Assembly (NCBI RefSeq): GCF_003096095.1
Contig: NZ_CP015453.1
Coordinates: 2,542,001 to 2,606,000, forward strand
DNA length: 64,000 bases
Direction of reading: 5' to 3'
Source: Dietzia psychralcaliphila
GTDB taxonomy: Bacteria; Actinomycetota; Actinomycetes; Mycobacteriales; Mycobacteriaceae
The notes below the pieces were generated by a model. The model ran no database searches, was not told the origin of the DNA, and worked only from the letters and a program-made list of their open reading frames with translations. Below, in pieces: positions 43,225-54,191 of this stretch; the first letter of the stretch is position 1, and the number at the start of each line of letters is the position of its first letter. The position numbers and the translations under genes are program-made.

Positions 43225-45072
43225 TCAGCCCTCGACGCGCTCGCCCAGCTCCATCCAGCGCTCCTCGAGCTGCTCCTTCTCGGCACCGACGTCTTTGAGA
43301 TCGCGGTCCAGAGAGGCGAGCTTCTCCGTGTCCACGGCCTCACCCGCGGCGGCGGTGAGTGCGTCGTGGAGGGTGGCCTCCCGCTGATCGAGTTTGACCA
43401 TCTGGCGCTCGATCTTGGACATCTCCTTGCGCAGCGCCCGCTCGTCCACCGAGCTCAAGCCGGAGCCCCCGCCTGAGCCGGTTGCGCCGCCCGACGCAGA
43501 GGACCCCGAGGCCGAGCCGACCGACGTGGCAGCCTCGCGCAACACCTTGCCCGAGTCGCCCGCCGCCCCGGCCTTCTTGCGGCGCTCGAGGTACTCATCG
43601 ATGCCCCGCGGCAGGTTGGTGAGCCCGCCGTCACCGAACAGCGCCCACACCGAGTCGCAGATGCGCTCGACGAGGTAGCGGTCGTGGGAGATCACGACCA
43701 TCGTGCCGGGCCAGCCGTCGAGCAGGTCCTCGAGCTGGCGGAGGGTGTCGATGTCCAAGTCGTTGGTGGGCTCGTCGAGGAGCAGCACGTTGGGCTCGGC
43801 CATGAGCACCCGCGTGAGCTGCAGGCGCCGCCGCTCGCCGCCGGAGAGGTCGCCGACCGGGGTGCGTTGCCGGGCCGGTGTGAAGCCCAGCCGCTCGGCC
43901 AGCTGCGAGGCGCTGAGCTCGATGTCGCCGAACGCCACGCGCGCGGCCACGTCCTCGATCGCCTCGAGCACCCGCTGGTTCAGCGGCAGGTCGTCGAGCT
44001 CCTGCCGCAGCCAGCCGATCTTCACCGTCTTGCCCTCCTTGCGGCGGCCCGACCCGAGCGGGGCCTCACCGGCCAGCGCACGCAGCAGGGTGGTCTTGCC
44101 GGAGCCGTTGACGCCCACCAGACCCAACCGCTCGCCGGGGGCGAGACGCCAGGTGAGATCCTCCACCAGGGTGCGGCCGTCGGGGGCGTCTAAACGCGCG
44201 TCCTCGAGCTCGATCACGACCTTGCCCAGACGCCGGGCCGCGAAGCTCGACAGGCGTAGCGAGTCGCGGGGCGGCGGCACGTCCTTGATCAGCGACTCCG
44301 CGGCCTCGATACGGTATCTCGGCTTGGACGTCCGAGCCGGTGCGCCGCGACGCAGCCAGGCCAGCTCCTTGCGCATGAGGTTCTGCCGGCGCGACTCGCT
44401 GGCGGCGCTCTGCCGGTCCCGCTCGGCGCGCGCGAACACCCAGTCGTTGTACCCGCCCTCGAACTGCTCGACGCGGCCGTCGACCACCTCCCAGGTGTGG
44501 GTGGCGACGGTGTCGAGGAACCACCGGTCGTGGGTGACGACGATGAGCGCAGACGACCGGGAGCGGAGGTGATCCGCGAGCCACTGGACCCCCTCGACGT
44601 CGAGGTGGTTGGTCGGCTCGTCGAGGACCAGCAGGTCTAAGTCCTGGACCAGGGCCGCGGCCAGGGAGACCCGCCGCCGCTCGCCGCCGGACAGATCGTC
44701 CACCGGGGTGTCCAAGCCCAGGTCGTGGATGCCGATGCCGTCGAGCACCGCGCGGATCCGCGAATCGCCCGCCCATTCGTGGGTGGCCACGCCGAGGCCG
44801 CCCAGCACGGACTCGCCCACGGTGTCGGCGGCCAGCTCGGTGCGCTGGGTGACCACGGCCAGTCGTAGGCCGCTCACCCGCGAGACGCGTCCGGTGTCCG
44901 GCTCGGCCACCCCGGTGAGGATCTCGAGCAGCGTGGTCTTGCCACCCCCGTTGAGGCCGACCACGCCGATGCGGTCGCCGGCGTTGACGCCCAGGGAGAC
45001 GTCGTCGAGCACCTGTCGGATCCCGAAGGACACCGACCCCTGCTCGAGGTTGATGAGGTTGGTGGGGGCCAT
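43225..45072 (-). CDS. ABC-F family ATPase (Uup/Ettp-like)
   Basis: A 615-residue soluble protein with two ATP-binding cassettes and no membrane spans, so an ABC-F ribosome-acting factor rather than a transporter. Walker A sites GLNGGGKTT (residues ~42-50) and GVNGSGKTT (~325), with signature motifs LSGGERRRVSLA and LSGGERRRLQLT. A Ser/Gly linker (~530-560) leads to a C-terminal coiled coil (SKIERQMVKLDQREATLHDAL ... LERDLKDVGAEKEQLEERW-like). It lies downstream of ispE, an arrangement found in corynebacteria. Substrate or antibiotic target is unknown. Confidence 0.9.
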   Translation of the reverse strand: MAPTNLINLEQGSVSFGIRQVLDDVSLGVNAGDRIGVVGLNGGGKTTLLEILTGVAEPDTGRVSRVSGLRLAVVTQRTELAADTVGESVLGGLGVATHEWAGDSRIRAVLDGIGIHDLGLDTPVDDLSGGERRRVSLAAALVQDLDLLVLDEPTNHLDVEGVQWLADHLRSRSSALIVVTHDRWFLDTVATHTWEVVDGRVEQFEGGYNDWVFARAERDRQSAASESRRQNLMRKELAWLRRGAPARTSKPRYRIEAAESLIKDVPPPRDSLRLSSFAARRLGKVVIELEDARLDAPDGRTLVEDLTWRLAPGERLGLVGVNGSGKTTLLRALAGEAPLGSGRRKEGKTVKIGWLRQELDDLPLNQRVLEAIEDVAARVAFGDIELSASQLAERLGFTPARQRTPVGDLSGGERRRLQLTRVLMAEPNVLLLDEPTNDLDIDTLRQLEDLLDGWPGTMVVISHDRYLVERICDSVWALFGDGGLTNLPRGIDEYLERRKKAGAAGDSGKVLREAATSVGSASGSSASGGATGSGGGSGLSSVDERALRKEMSKIERQMVKLDQREATLHDALTAAAGEAVDTEKLASLDRDLKDVGAEKEQLEERWMELGERVEG

Positions 45073-45084
45073 TACTGCTCCGGT

Positions 45085-45156
45085 GTCTGTTGCGGTGTCT
45101 ATTACAGGGTGTGTTGCGGGGTCTTCTACGGCGTCTTTTGCGGGGTCTGCTGCGGG
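45085..45156. repeat. Six 12-bp tandem units straddling the ispE stop
   Basis: Degenerate 12-bp units (e.g. GTCTTTTGCGGG, GTCTGCTGCGGG, GTCTGTTGCGGT) run without gaps for 72 bp. On the coding strand they encode the PQQTPQK tail of IspE, and they continue past its stop toward the ABC-F gene. Confidence 0.85.
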
Positions 45157-46112
45157 TTGTCGATGACGTGGGCTCCGCCGACCGGGCCGTGCGTGAGTCG
45201 GACCTCGCGCGCGACGCCGGTCTCGCTCACCTCCGCGGCCACCGCGATCGCCTGCTCGCGGTCGGCGCAGAAGAACAGGCAGGTGGGACCGGAGCCGGAG
45301 ACCATGCCGTGCAGCGCACCGGCCTCGGCGCCGGCCCGCAGGGTCTTGCGGAGAGCGGGCATCAGCGAGAGCGCGGCGGGCTCCAGGTCGTTGGCGAGCA
45401 GCCCGGCCACGCGCGCCGGGTCCTGGCCGGCCAGCGCCTCGACCAGTGCCTCCACGCCGCCGCTGCGGGGCAGGTCGCGGCCGGTCTCGGAACGTTCGGC
45501 GCGTAGGCGGTCGAGTTCGGCGAAGACCACCGGGGTGGACAGCCCGCCGTCGGCGATGGCCACCACCACGTGCTGCTCGGCGCGGGCGTGCAGCAGCGGT
45601 GCGAGAGTCTCACCCCGACCGGTGCCGAGGGCCGTGCCACCGCGGATGCAGAACGGCACGTCGCTGCCCAGTCGCGCGGCCCGCTCCTCGAGCGCCGCCC
45701 GGCCCAGGCCGAGGCCCAGCAGTCGATCGGTGGCCACCAGCGCGGCGGCGGCGTCCGCGCTCCCGCCCGCCATCCCACCGGCCACGGGGACCCCCTTGAC
45801 GATCCGGATCGCCAGGCGGGCCCCGGACCCGGCCTCGCCGCGGAGCAGATCGACCGCCTTCGCCGCGAGATTGGTCCGGTCCGTGGGCACCTGAGCGGCC
45901 CCCGGCCCGGAGACGACCACCACGTCGGGATCGTCGTCGTCGACCAGCGCAACGGTGACCTGTTCCCACAGGTCCACGGCCCGGTACACGGTGAGCAGGT
46001 CGTGGAAACCGTCCGCGCGCAGATCGCCGACTCCCAGGTGGAGGTTGATCTTGGCGGGGGCGACGGCCGTCACGGCGCGCGCGCCGGCGGGGGTGGAGAC
46101 GTCACGGGGCAC
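45126..46112 (-). CDS. ispE: 4-diphosphocytidyl-2-C-methyl-D-erythritol kinase
   Basis: A 328-residue GHMP kinase of the MEP isoprenoid pathway. The start motif VTAVAPAKINLHLGVGDLRADGFHDL and the ATP-binding VPVAGGMAGGSADAAAALVATD are clear, as is the C-terminal GMVSGSGPTCLFFC. The last residues (NPQQTPQKTP) come from a 12-bp tandem repeat and look like an expansion. GTG 46112 is 10 bases after the ksgA stop, matching the rpfB-ksgA-ispE operon of mycobacteria. Confidence 0.94.
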   Translation of the reverse strand: MPRDVSTPAGARAVTAVAPAKINLHLGVGDLRADGFHDLLTVYRAVDLWEQVTVALVDDDDPDVVVVSGPGAAQVPTDRTNLAAKAVDLLRGEAGSGARLAIRIVKGVPVAGGMAGGSADAAAALVATDRLLGLGLGRAALEERAARLGSDVPFCIRGGTALGTGRGETLAPLLHARAEQHVVVAIADGGLSTPVVFAELDRLRAERSETGRDLPRSGGVEALVEALAGQDPARVAGLLANDLEPAALSLMPALRKTLRAGAEAGALHGMVSGSGPTCLFFCADREQAIAVAAEVSETGVAREVRLTHGPVGGAHVIDNPQQTPQKTP

Positions 46113-46122
46113 GCCGACCAGC

Positions 46123-47046
46123 CTACGGCTCGCGGTGCGCCGGCCCTATCCCGAGCCGCCGCGCCGCCTCCGCGATGCGCACGTAGTCGGCGGTGGTGAG
46201 CTGCTCCCCACGCGTCTTGGGGTCCACACCCGCCTCGACGAGCGCGAACTCTGCCTCCGCGGCGGATCCCGCCCACCCGGACAGCGCCGCGCGCAGGGTC
46301 TTGCGCCGTTGGGCGAAGGCGGCGTCGGCCACCGCGAACACCCGCTTGCGGTGCGCCTCGCCCAGGTCCCACGGCGGGGTCTCGTACGCGTCGATCCGCA
46401 CCAGACCCGACTCGACGTTGGGCACCGGCCAGAAGACGTTGCGCCCCACGGTCCCGGTGCGCCTGACGGTGCCGAAGAACCCGGCCTTGACGCTCGGCAC
46501 GCCGTAGACACGGGATCCCGGGGGTGCGGCCAAGCGGTCGGCCACCTCGAGTTGCACCATCACCAGCGCCGTCCGCAGCGTGGGCACCTCGGCGAGCAGG
46601 TGCAGCAGGACCGGGACGGAGACGTTGTAGGGCAGGTTGGCCACGAGTGCGGTCGGCCCGGTCTCGCCGAGGTCGGCGCGGTGAGGATCGGCACCGTGAG
46701 GATCGGCGCCCTGAGGATCGGCACCCTGCAGGTCAGCCCCGCGCACGTCGAGCGCGTCGGCGGTCACCACGGTGAGGTTCCCCGCGAGCTCGGGCGCGCG
46801 CTCGGCGACGGTCCGGGGCAGCCGCCCGGCCAGGACGGGATCGATCTCGATCGCCACCACCCGACCCGCGGCGTCGAGCAGCGGCAGGGTCAGGGAGCCC
46901 AGCCCCGGGCCCACCTCCACGACGGTGTCGCCGGGCCCCACCCCGGAGACGGTGACGATCCGGCGGACCGTGTTGGCGTCGTGGACGAAGTTCTGCCCCT
47001 TGGATTTGGTGGGCTTGAGGTCCAGTTCTTCGGCGAGCGCGCGCAC
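46123..47046 (-). CDS. ksgA: 16S rRNA dimethyladenosine transferase RsmA/KsgA with repeat insertion
   Basis: A 307-residue SAM methyltransferase that dimethylates A1518/A1519 of 16S rRNA. Motifs: [43 protein letters not shown] and the catalytic [18 protein letters not shown]. Between motifs II and IV a pentapeptide repeat ([20 protein letters not shown]) encoded by a 15-bp repeat is inserted. GTG 47046 is the only usual start, but CAGGAG touches it directly, so spacing is poor. The residues upstream (DLLGPQE) resemble those in mycobacterial KsgA, so a rarer upstream start is possible. Confidence 0.9.
   Translation of the reverse strand: MRALAEELDLKPTKSKGQNFVHDANTVRRIVTVSGVGPGDTVVEVGPGLGSLTLPLLDAAGRVVAIEIDPVLAGRLPRTVAERAPELAGNLTVVTADALDVRGADLQGADPQGADPHGADPHRADLGETGPTALVANLPYNVSVPVLLHLLAEVPTLRTALVMVQLEVADRLAAPPGSRVYGVPSVKAGFFGTVRRTGTVGRNVFWPVPNVESGLVRIDAYETPPWDLGEAHRKRVFAVADAAFAQRRKTLRAALSGWAGSAAEAEFALVEAGVDPKTRGEQLTTADYVRIAEAARRLGIGPAHREP
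46681..46740 (-). repeat. 15-bp in-frame minisatellite inside ksgA
   Basis: Four 15-bp units, plus-strand form GTGAGGATCGGCACC with variants, encode [10 protein letters not shown] repeats in the middle of the methyltransferase domain. It is unusual for a conserved rRNA-modifying enzyme. Confidence 0.9.
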
Positions 47047-47099
47047 CTCCTGGGGGCCGAGGAGATCGGCCTGCCCGCGGAAGGTCGCGTCCGGACCGG

Positions 47100-48278
<1,179 letters not shown>

Positions 48279-48418
48279 TCAGTTCTCTCCTCGCATCGCC
48301 CGCGCTCGCCCATACGGGCGTCCGCGATTCATCACAAGAGCGTAACGACTCACCCGCCCCGGGGCAATGTGACACCCCTGACGTGCGACGACGACGAGTT
48401 GGACAGATCACGTTTTGT

Positions 48419-48448
48419 TACATAAATCCCGGCAGGCGCATGAGTCAC
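48419..48448 (-). promoter_or_regulatory. Possible rpfB promoter with long leader
   Basis: On the minus strand GTGACT (48448-48443) and TATGTA (48424-48419) are 18 bases apart, about 145 bases upstream of the rpfB GTG. The leader between contains short GC-rich hairpin sequence (CCCCGGGG around 48360). Mycobacterial rpfB also has a structured leader, but I could not match a known riboswitch. Confidence 0.35.
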
Positions 48449-48523
48449 ACGCGCCACACGGCGGGATGCAGCGGTGGGCAGCGGGGCCGGGCAGCGGAGG
48501 CGGACTCGCTCCCGGCCGTGATC

Positions 48524-49390
48524 TCAGACGGTCAGGCCGAAGACACCGCGGGCCGTGTCGGCGGCCTCGGCGACGAACTCTGCCGGCGACTGACCGCGGA
48601 CCTCGGCCACGACCCGGGCGGTGTAGCCCACCAGTCCCGGCTCGTTGCGGGCTCCACGGAACGGTTCGGGCGCCATGTAGGGGGCGTCGGTCTCCACGAG
48701 CAGCTGACCCGCGGGGGCCAGGCGGGCGGCCTCGCGCAGGTGGTCGTTGGCCTTGAAGGTCACGTTCCCGGTGAACGACAGCACGTAACCGCGGTCCAGC
48801 GCCTCCCGGGCCACCTCGAGCGGCGAGGAGAAGCAGTGCAGCATGACGGACGGGATGCCCGAGTCCGGGCCGGCCACCTCGCCGAGGACCCGCATCAGGT
48901 CGTCGTCGGCCTCCCGGTTGTGGATCATCAGACACTTGCCCACCTCGGCGGCGAGCCCGGCGTGCCAGCGCAGTGACTCCTCCTGCTCGGCCGGGTCGGC
49001 GCAGCCGTCCATCTTCCCCACCCAGTAGTGGTCGAGGCCGGTCTCCCCCACCGCTACCACCCGGGGGTGCGCGGCGAGCTCGCGCAGCCGTTCCCGGACG
49101 GCGGGGCCACTGTCCGGGTCGGTGAGCTCCCGTGCCCGCGTGGGGTGCACCGCGACGGCGGCGTACACCCGCTCGTCGGCCTCCGCGGCGGCCACCACGG
49201 CTTCCGACTCGGCCAGGTCGTCGCCCACGGTCACCATCGCCGCCACCCCGGCCAGGGCGGCCCGGTCGGCGGCGGCGCGAACCTCGTCCGCCGTGCGGTG
49301 GCCGCAGGAGTACAGGTGGGTGTGGGCATCCACCAGCCCGGGGAGCAGCTCGGGGAGGACGGGGGTCGGACGGGGCTTGCGCTTGGCCAT
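48524..49390 (-). CDS. tatD: TatD-family metal-dependent DNase
   Basis: A 288-residue TIM-barrel hydrolase. Metal-ligand motifs are visible: LVDAHTHLYSCGH, AVAVHPTRAREL, VAVGETGLDHYW, MIHNREADDD, LHCFSS and VETDAPYMAPEPFRGARNEP. TatD proteins are 3'-exonucleases linked to DNA repair and fragmentation. It lies upstream of rpfB on the same strand, and its start is eight bases beyond the metG stop, so metG-tatD are likely co-transcribed. Confidence 0.93.
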   Translation of the reverse strand: MAKRKPRPTPVLPELLPGLVDAHTHLYSCGHRTADEVRAAADRAALAGVAAMVTVGDDLAESEAVVAAAEADERVYAAVAVHPTRARELTDPDSGPAVRERLRELAAHPRVVAVGETGLDHYWVGKMDGCADPAEQEESLRWHAGLAAEVGKCLMIHNREADDDLMRVLGEVAGPDSGIPSVMLHCFSSPLEVAREALDRGYVLSFTGNVTFKANDHLREAARLAPAGQLLVETDAPYMAPEPFRGARNEPGLVGYTARVVAEVRGQSPAEFVAEAADTARGVFGLTV

Positions 49391-49397
49391 CGGGAGA

Positions 49398-51236
49398 TCA
49401 GTCCTCGCGCCGGATCGGCGCCCATTCGGGCCCGGTCTCGGCGAGTTCGGGGTCGACCTTGGCGAACAGCGGGCTGGGTTTGGCCAGCGGGGTCCCGGGA
49501 GTGAGCTCGGTGCGCGCCCACGTGGCCTGCTCGGAGGCGTAGTCGCCCATGATCACCGGGTAGCTGCGTCCCGCCTCGGGTAGGCCCGTCCCGACCAGGT
49601 CAACCGGCATGTCGTCGGTCACCTCGTGCACCTGGGGCGACGCGGCCCACACGCCCTGCCCGCCGATCGCGCCGTGGATCTGCTGCGCGGCCGACGGCAT
49701 GTACGGGGTGAGCAGGGTGTTGGCGTCGGAGACCACCTGCAGCGCGGTGTGCAACACGGTGCCCAAGCGCTCGCGCTGGTCCGGTTCCTTGGCCAGCTTC
49801 CACGGCTCGGTGGCCGCGATGTAGCGGTTGGCGGCGCCCACGACCCGCATGGCCTCGGTCACGCCCGCCTTGAACCGGGAGCGCTCGAGATGCCCGCCGA
49901 TGGTGGCGAAGGCCGATTCGGCATCGCGCAGCAGCTCGGCGTCCAGGTCGGTGAGGGTGCCGGGTCGCGGGATCTCACCGAAGTTCTTGTGTGCCATGGA
50001 CACCGTGCGGTTGACCAGGTTCCCCCAGCCGCCCACCAGCTCGGCGTTGGTGCGGCGCACGTACTCGTCCCAGGTGAAGTCGGTGTCCTGGTTCTCCGGC
50101 CCGGCCACCGAGATGAAGTACCGCAGTGCGTCCGGGCCGAACTCGGCCAGGAAGTCGCGGACGTAGATCACCACGCCCCGCGAGGACGAGAACTTGGACC
50201 CGGACATCGTGAGGAATTCGGACGAGACCACCTCGGTCGGCAGGTTGAGCGCGCCCAGTGCGCCCGGCTCGCCGCCGTGGGCTCCCCGGCCGTCGTACCC
50301 GATGAGCTCCGCAGGCCAGATCTGCGAGTGGAAGGTGATGTTGTCCTTGCCCATGAAGTAGTGGGAGACCGCGTCCGGGTCCGTCCACCAGCGCCGCCAC
50401 GCCTCGGGCTCGCCGGAACGCCACGCCCACTCGATCGAGGCGGACAGGTAGCCCACCACCGCGTCGAACCACACGTAGAGCTTCTTGTCGCCCCGGTCCT
50501 GCCATCCCTCTACCGGGATCGGGATGCCCCAGTCGATGTCGCGGCTCATCGCGCGCGGGCGCAGGTCCTCGAGCAGGTTGAGCGAGAACTTCAGGACGTT
50601 GGGCCGCCAGTCCTCGCGGCCCTTGAGCCAGTCCCCCAGCGAGTCCGCGAGCGCGGGCAGGTCGAGGAACCAGTGCTCGGTCTCGATGAACTTCGGGGTC
50701 TCCCCGTTGATCTTGGAGACCGGGTTCTTCAGGTCGGCCGGGTCGAGCTGGTTGCCACAGTTGTCGCACTGGTCGCCCCGGGCGCCGTCGTCACCGCAGA
50801 TCGGGCAGGTGCCCTCGATGTACCGGTCCGGCAGCGTGCGGCCCGTCGAGGGACTCACCGCCCCGGTGGTGGTCTTGGCCACCATGTACCCGTTGCGGTG
50901 CAGTCCCTTGAAGAGCTCCTGGACCACCGAGTAGTGGTTCCGGGTGGTGGTGCGGGTGAACAGGTCGTAGCTCAGCCCCAGACCGGCGAGGTCGTCGACG
51001 ATCACCCGGTTGTACCGGTCGGCGAGGGACTGGACCGACACCCCCTCCTTCTCGGCCTGCACGAGAAGCGGGGTGCCGTGCTCGTCGGTACCCGAGACCA
51101 TCAGCACGTCATTGCCGGCCATCCGCTGGTACCGGGAGAAGACGTCCGACGGCACCCCGAACCCCGAGACGTGTCCGATGTGCCGGGGGCCGTTCGCGTA
51201 CGGCCATGCGACCGCGGTCAGGACTGTCTTCGCCAT
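49398..51236 (-). CDS. metG: Methionyl-tRNA synthetase
   Basis: A 612-residue class I aminoacyl-tRNA synthetase. The HIGH box reads [16 protein letters not shown], the KMSKS-type loop is the actinobacterial variant [10 protein letters not shown], and a four-cysteine zinc knuckle [18 protein letters not shown] lies near residues 133-150. The length and zinc motif match the Streptomyces/Corynebacterium type. ATG 51236 begins [16 protein letters not shown]; the upstream in-frame ATG would add nine non-conserved residues. Confidence 0.95.
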   Translation of the reverse strand: MAKTVLTAVAWPYANGPRHIGHVSGFGVPSDVFSRYQRMAGNDVLMVSGTDEHGTPLLVQAEKEGVSVQSLADRYNRVIVDDLAGLGLSYDLFTRTTTRNHYSVVQELFKGLHRNGYMVAKTTTGAVSPSTGRTLPDRYIEGTCPICGDDGARGDQCDNCGNQLDPADLKNPVSKINGETPKFIETEHWFLDLPALADSLGDWLKGREDWRPNVLKFSLNLLEDLRPRAMSRDIDWGIPIPVEGWQDRGDKKLYVWFDAVVGYLSASIEWAWRSGEPEAWRRWWTDPDAVSHYFMGKDNITFHSQIWPAELIGYDGRGAHGGEPGALGALNLPTEVVSSEFLTMSGSKFSSSRGVVIYVRDFLAEFGPDALRYFISVAGPENQDTDFTWDEYVRRTNAELVGGWGNLVNRTVSMAHKNFGEIPRPGTLTDLDAELLRDAESAFATIGGHLERSRFKAGVTEAMRVVGAANRYIAATEPWKLAKEPDQRERLGTVLHTALQVVSDANTLLTPYMPSAAQQIHGAIGGQGVWAASPQVHEVTDDMPVDLVGTGLPEAGRSYPVIMGDYASEQATWARTELTPGTPLAKPSPLFAKVDPELAETGPEWAPIRRED

Positions 51237-51294
51237 GGGCCCCAGAGTAGTGGTCGCGTCCACGGCAGCCGTGCCGGGAGTCCCCCGGCCCGCG

Positions 51295-52851
51295 TCAGGC
51301 GTTCTCGGCCGCCGGATCGTGCGAGAGCGACTTGTGGATCGACACGCACAGGGCTATCAGCACCAGGACGAACGGCGACGCCGCGATGATGGTCATGTTC
51401 TGCAGACTCGACAGCGCGTCACCGCCACCGTCGCCGGCCACGAGCATGATGATCGCGACCGCGGCCGTGAAGGTACCCATCAGCATGACGATCCACCGGG
51501 ACGGCTCCTCGACGCCGTGCTGGGCCATTCCGCCCATGACGATCGACGCCGAGTCGGCCGAGGTGATGAAGAAGACGGCGATGAGCACCATGGCGACCAC
51601 CATCAGCACCGGCGCGAGGGGCAGTTCGCGGAGCAGGTTGAACAGCTGGGGTTCGAGAGCGCCGTCACCGAAGACGCTCCGCCCGGCGTCCTCGAGGTAC
51701 AGGGCGAACCCGCCGAAGATCGAGAACCACAGCACCGACAGGGTGCTGGGGATCAGGACCACACCGATGATGAACTCGCGGACCGTGCGGCCCCGGCTGA
51801 TCCGGGCGAGGAACATGCCCACGAAGGGCGACCAGGAGATCCACCAGGCCCAGTAGAAGACCGTCCAGCCGGACAGCCACTCGGCCGCCTCGCCGTTCTC
51901 GCTCACCGCGGTGCGGGAGGCCATGTCGAAGAAGTCGGAGAAGTACGCACCGACCGTGGTGGGGACCAGGTCGAGCATGAAGAACAGCGCACCGGAGAAG
52001 ATCGCGACGAACAGGGCGAGCGAGATCGCCAACACCAGGTTGATGTTGGACAGGATCCGGATGCCGTTGCCGATGCCGGAGGCAGCCGAGGCGAGGAACA
52101 CCAGGCCCAACACCACGATGACGCCCACGACGAGCGCGATGCCGCCGCCGCTGACCGCGCCGGTCTCGTTGAGACCGGCCCGGATCTGGAGCGCGCCGAG
52201 GCCCAGGGAGGCGGCGGTGCCGAAGATGGTGGCCACGACCGTGGCGATGTCCAGGACCTTGCCAATCCATCCGTTGGCCCGCTTCTCGCCGATGAGCGGG
52301 ACGAACGCCTGCGAGATCAGGTGGCCGCGCTTGAAACGGTAGGCGGCCAGCGCGAGCGCCAGCCCCACCACGGCGTACATGGACCACGGGTGGAGGGTCC
52401 AGTGGAAGGCGGTGGTGGCCATGGCCACGTCGTACTGCTGCTCCTGGCCCGGGGGCGGGGTCTGGAAGTGGGTGAGCGGTTCGGACACGCCGTAGAACAT
52501 GAGCCCGATGCCCATGCCGGCGGCGAACATCATGGCGATCCAGGACCGGGTGCTGTACTGCGGCTTCTCGTCATCGCCGCCCAGGCGGATGCCGCCGAAG
52601 CGGGAGAACGCGAGGTAGATGGTGTAGGCCACGACGGTGGTGGCCACGACGATGAACAGCCAGCCCACCGTGTGGACCACCACGTCGAAGGCCCTGCCCG
52701 CGGCGCTCTCGAACGAGACCGTGTAGAACAAGCCCCACACCACCACGATCAGGGCGATCACGGCGGCGGGGATGATTACCGCGAAGTCGGCGCGTGGCCG
52801 TGTTGTCGGCGTGGTCCCGGGGTCACTTTTCTGTTCGTTGGCACTGGACAT
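51295..52851 (-). CDS. BCCT-family betaine/choline/carnitine transporter
   Basis: A 518-residue transporter with 12 predicted membrane segments and the BCCT signature [29 protein letters not shown] near residues 330-358. The glycine-rich [17 protein letters not shown] segment forms the Na+/substrate path. Members take up compatible solutes such as glycine betaine with Na+, protecting against osmotic stress. The N-terminal (~20) and C-terminal tails are short, so the osmosensing tail of BetP is absent. It is divergent from pabB across 81 bases. Confidence 0.92.
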   Translation of the reverse strand: MSSANEQKSDPGTTPTTRPRADFAVIIPAAVIALIVVVWGLFYTVSFESAAGRAFDVVVHTVGWLFIVVATTVVAYTIYLAFSRFGGIRLGGDDEKPQYSTRSWIAMMFAAGMGIGLMFYGVSEPLTHFQTPPPGQEQQYDVAMATTAFHWTLHPWSMYAVVGLALALAAYRFKRGHLISQAFVPLIGEKRANGWIGKVLDIATVVATIFGTAASLGLGALQIRAGLNETGAVSGGGIALVVGVIVVLGLVFLASAASGIGNGIRILSNINLVLAISLALFVAIFSGALFFMLDLVPTTVGAYFSDFFDMASRTAVSENGEAAEWLSGWTVFYWAWWISWSPFVGMFLARISRGRTVREFIIGVVLIPSTLSVLWFSIFGGFALYLEDAGRSVFGDGALEPQLFNLLRELPLAPVLMVVAMVLIAVFFITSADSASIVMGGMAQHGVEEPSRWIVMLMGTFTAAVAIIMLVAGDGGGDALSSLQNMTIIAASPFVLVLIALCVSIHKSLSHDPAAENA

Positions 52852-52932
52852 TCATGAAACCTTGTCAACAACTCCGGCGGAGTGCAAGATAATAAGTTCT
52901 TCACCGGCACAGGTGCGTGTAAGCATGAACGG

Positions 52933-54186
52933 GTGCCCGACCGTCTGATAGCCGTCCCGGAACTGCTGCGCGCGTTGCGCGACCGGGCGCGGTCACTGGG
53001 ACTCGCGCCCCCGGCCGCCTTCCTCGGCGACTGGCGGGACCGTCGTGCCGTGGTGGTCCCGTCGGTCGACCTCCGGCCCGTGGCGCAGGAGGCGGCGTTC
53101 GCGGAGAGCGACCACCTCGTCGTCGTCTACCGGTCCTTCCCCGACACCGTGCCCGGCGCCGCTCCCCCGCTCCCGGCCGCGGTGCGCGGCGAGGCCTCCG
53201 GGTGGCTCACACTCGAGGCCGACGGCCGGTGGTCACGCCACGGCGACGCCCCCGACCCGGAGCAGGTGGTGCGCGACCACGGTCGCGGCCGCCGACACGA
53301 CCGCGCCGCCGCCGGACACAACAACGACGACCACGACGGCAACGACGGCAACGACAACACCGACAGGGAGGCCGGCCGTCTCCCGGACTGGGCTGCCCCG
53401 GACCGCGCCGCGCACCGCGCGGCCGTCTCGGATTGTCTCGAGGCGATCCGCGCCGGCGAGGTCTACCAGGCCTGTCTGAGCACGAGGCTGCACGGCACGC
53501 TCCGCGCGGACCCGCTCGAGACTTTCCTCGCGATCACCGGCCACGCCCCCGCCGCCCGCTCCGCCTACCTCGAGGGCCCGTGGGGGGCCGTGCTCGGCTT
53601 CTCGCCGGAGGAGTACCTGGTGCGCCGCGGCCAGGTGGTCCGGTCCAGCCCCATCAAGGGCACACTCTCGGCGGACCGGGACCCGGCTCTGCTGTTGCAG
53701 TCCGCCAAGGACATCGCGGAGAACATCATGATCGTCGACCTGGTCCGCAACGACCTCGGACGCGTGGCCGACGTCGGGTCGGTGACCGTGACGGACCTGC
53801 TCGCCATCCGCCCGGCACCGGGCGTGCACCACCTGGTCTCCACCGTCACCGCCCGCACGACCGCGGACAACACCGCACTGGTGGAGGCCACCTTCCCGCC
53901 CGCCTCGGTGACCGGGACCCCCAAGTCCCGGGCCCGGGAGCTCATCGCCGGGTGGGTACCGGTCTCGCGGGGTCTGCACTGCGGGGCGTACGGCTTCGCC
54001 CTGGGACGGGACCTCGAGCTCGCCGTGGCCATCCGCACCCTGGAGGCCACCCACGACGGCCGGGTGGAGCTGGGCGTGGGCGGCGGCATCACCATCGACT
54101 CCGACCCCGACGCCGAGTGGGACGAGTGCGTGCACAAGGCCGCCTTCACCTGGGGTGGCGGACCGGCGCCGTGGGGGCCGGGCTGA
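52933..54186 (+). CDS. pabB: Aminodeoxychorismate synthase component I
   Basis: A 417-residue chorismate-utilising enzyme for p-aminobenzoate and folate. The catalytic C-terminal domain has AGEVYQACLSTRL, VRSSPIKGTL, IMIVDLVRNDLGRV and PPASVTGTPKSRARELI. A low-complexity Asn/Asp/His stretch (GHNNDDHDGNDGNDN, residues ~128-142) lies between the N-terminal region and the core. GTG 52933 gives VPDRLIAVPELLRAL; GTG 52882 is a weaker upstream choice. PIKGT supports PabB/TrpE-family activity; the mycobacterial synteny (Rv1005c) favours PabB. Confidence 0.9.
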   Translation: MPDRLIAVPELLRALRDRARSLGLAPPAAFLGDWRDRRAVVVPSVDLRPVAQEAAFAESDHLVVVYRSFPDTVPGAAPPLPAAVRGEASGWLTLEADGRWSRHGDAPDPEQVVRDHGRGRRHDRAAAGHNNDDHDGNDGNDNTDREAGRLPDWAAPDRAAHRAAVSDCLEAIRAGEVYQACLSTRLHGTLRADPLETFLAITGHAPAARSAYLEGPWGAVLGFSPEEYLVRRGQVVRSSPIKGTLSADRDPALLLQSAKDIAENIMIVDLVRNDLGRVADVGSVTVTDLLAIRPAPGVHHLVSTVTARTTADNTALVEATFPPASVTGTPKSRARELIAGWVPVSRGLHCGAYGFALGRDLELAVAIRTLEATHDGRVELGVGGGITIDSDPDAEWDECVHKAAFTWGGGPAPWGPG

Positions 54187-54191
54187 CGGGA

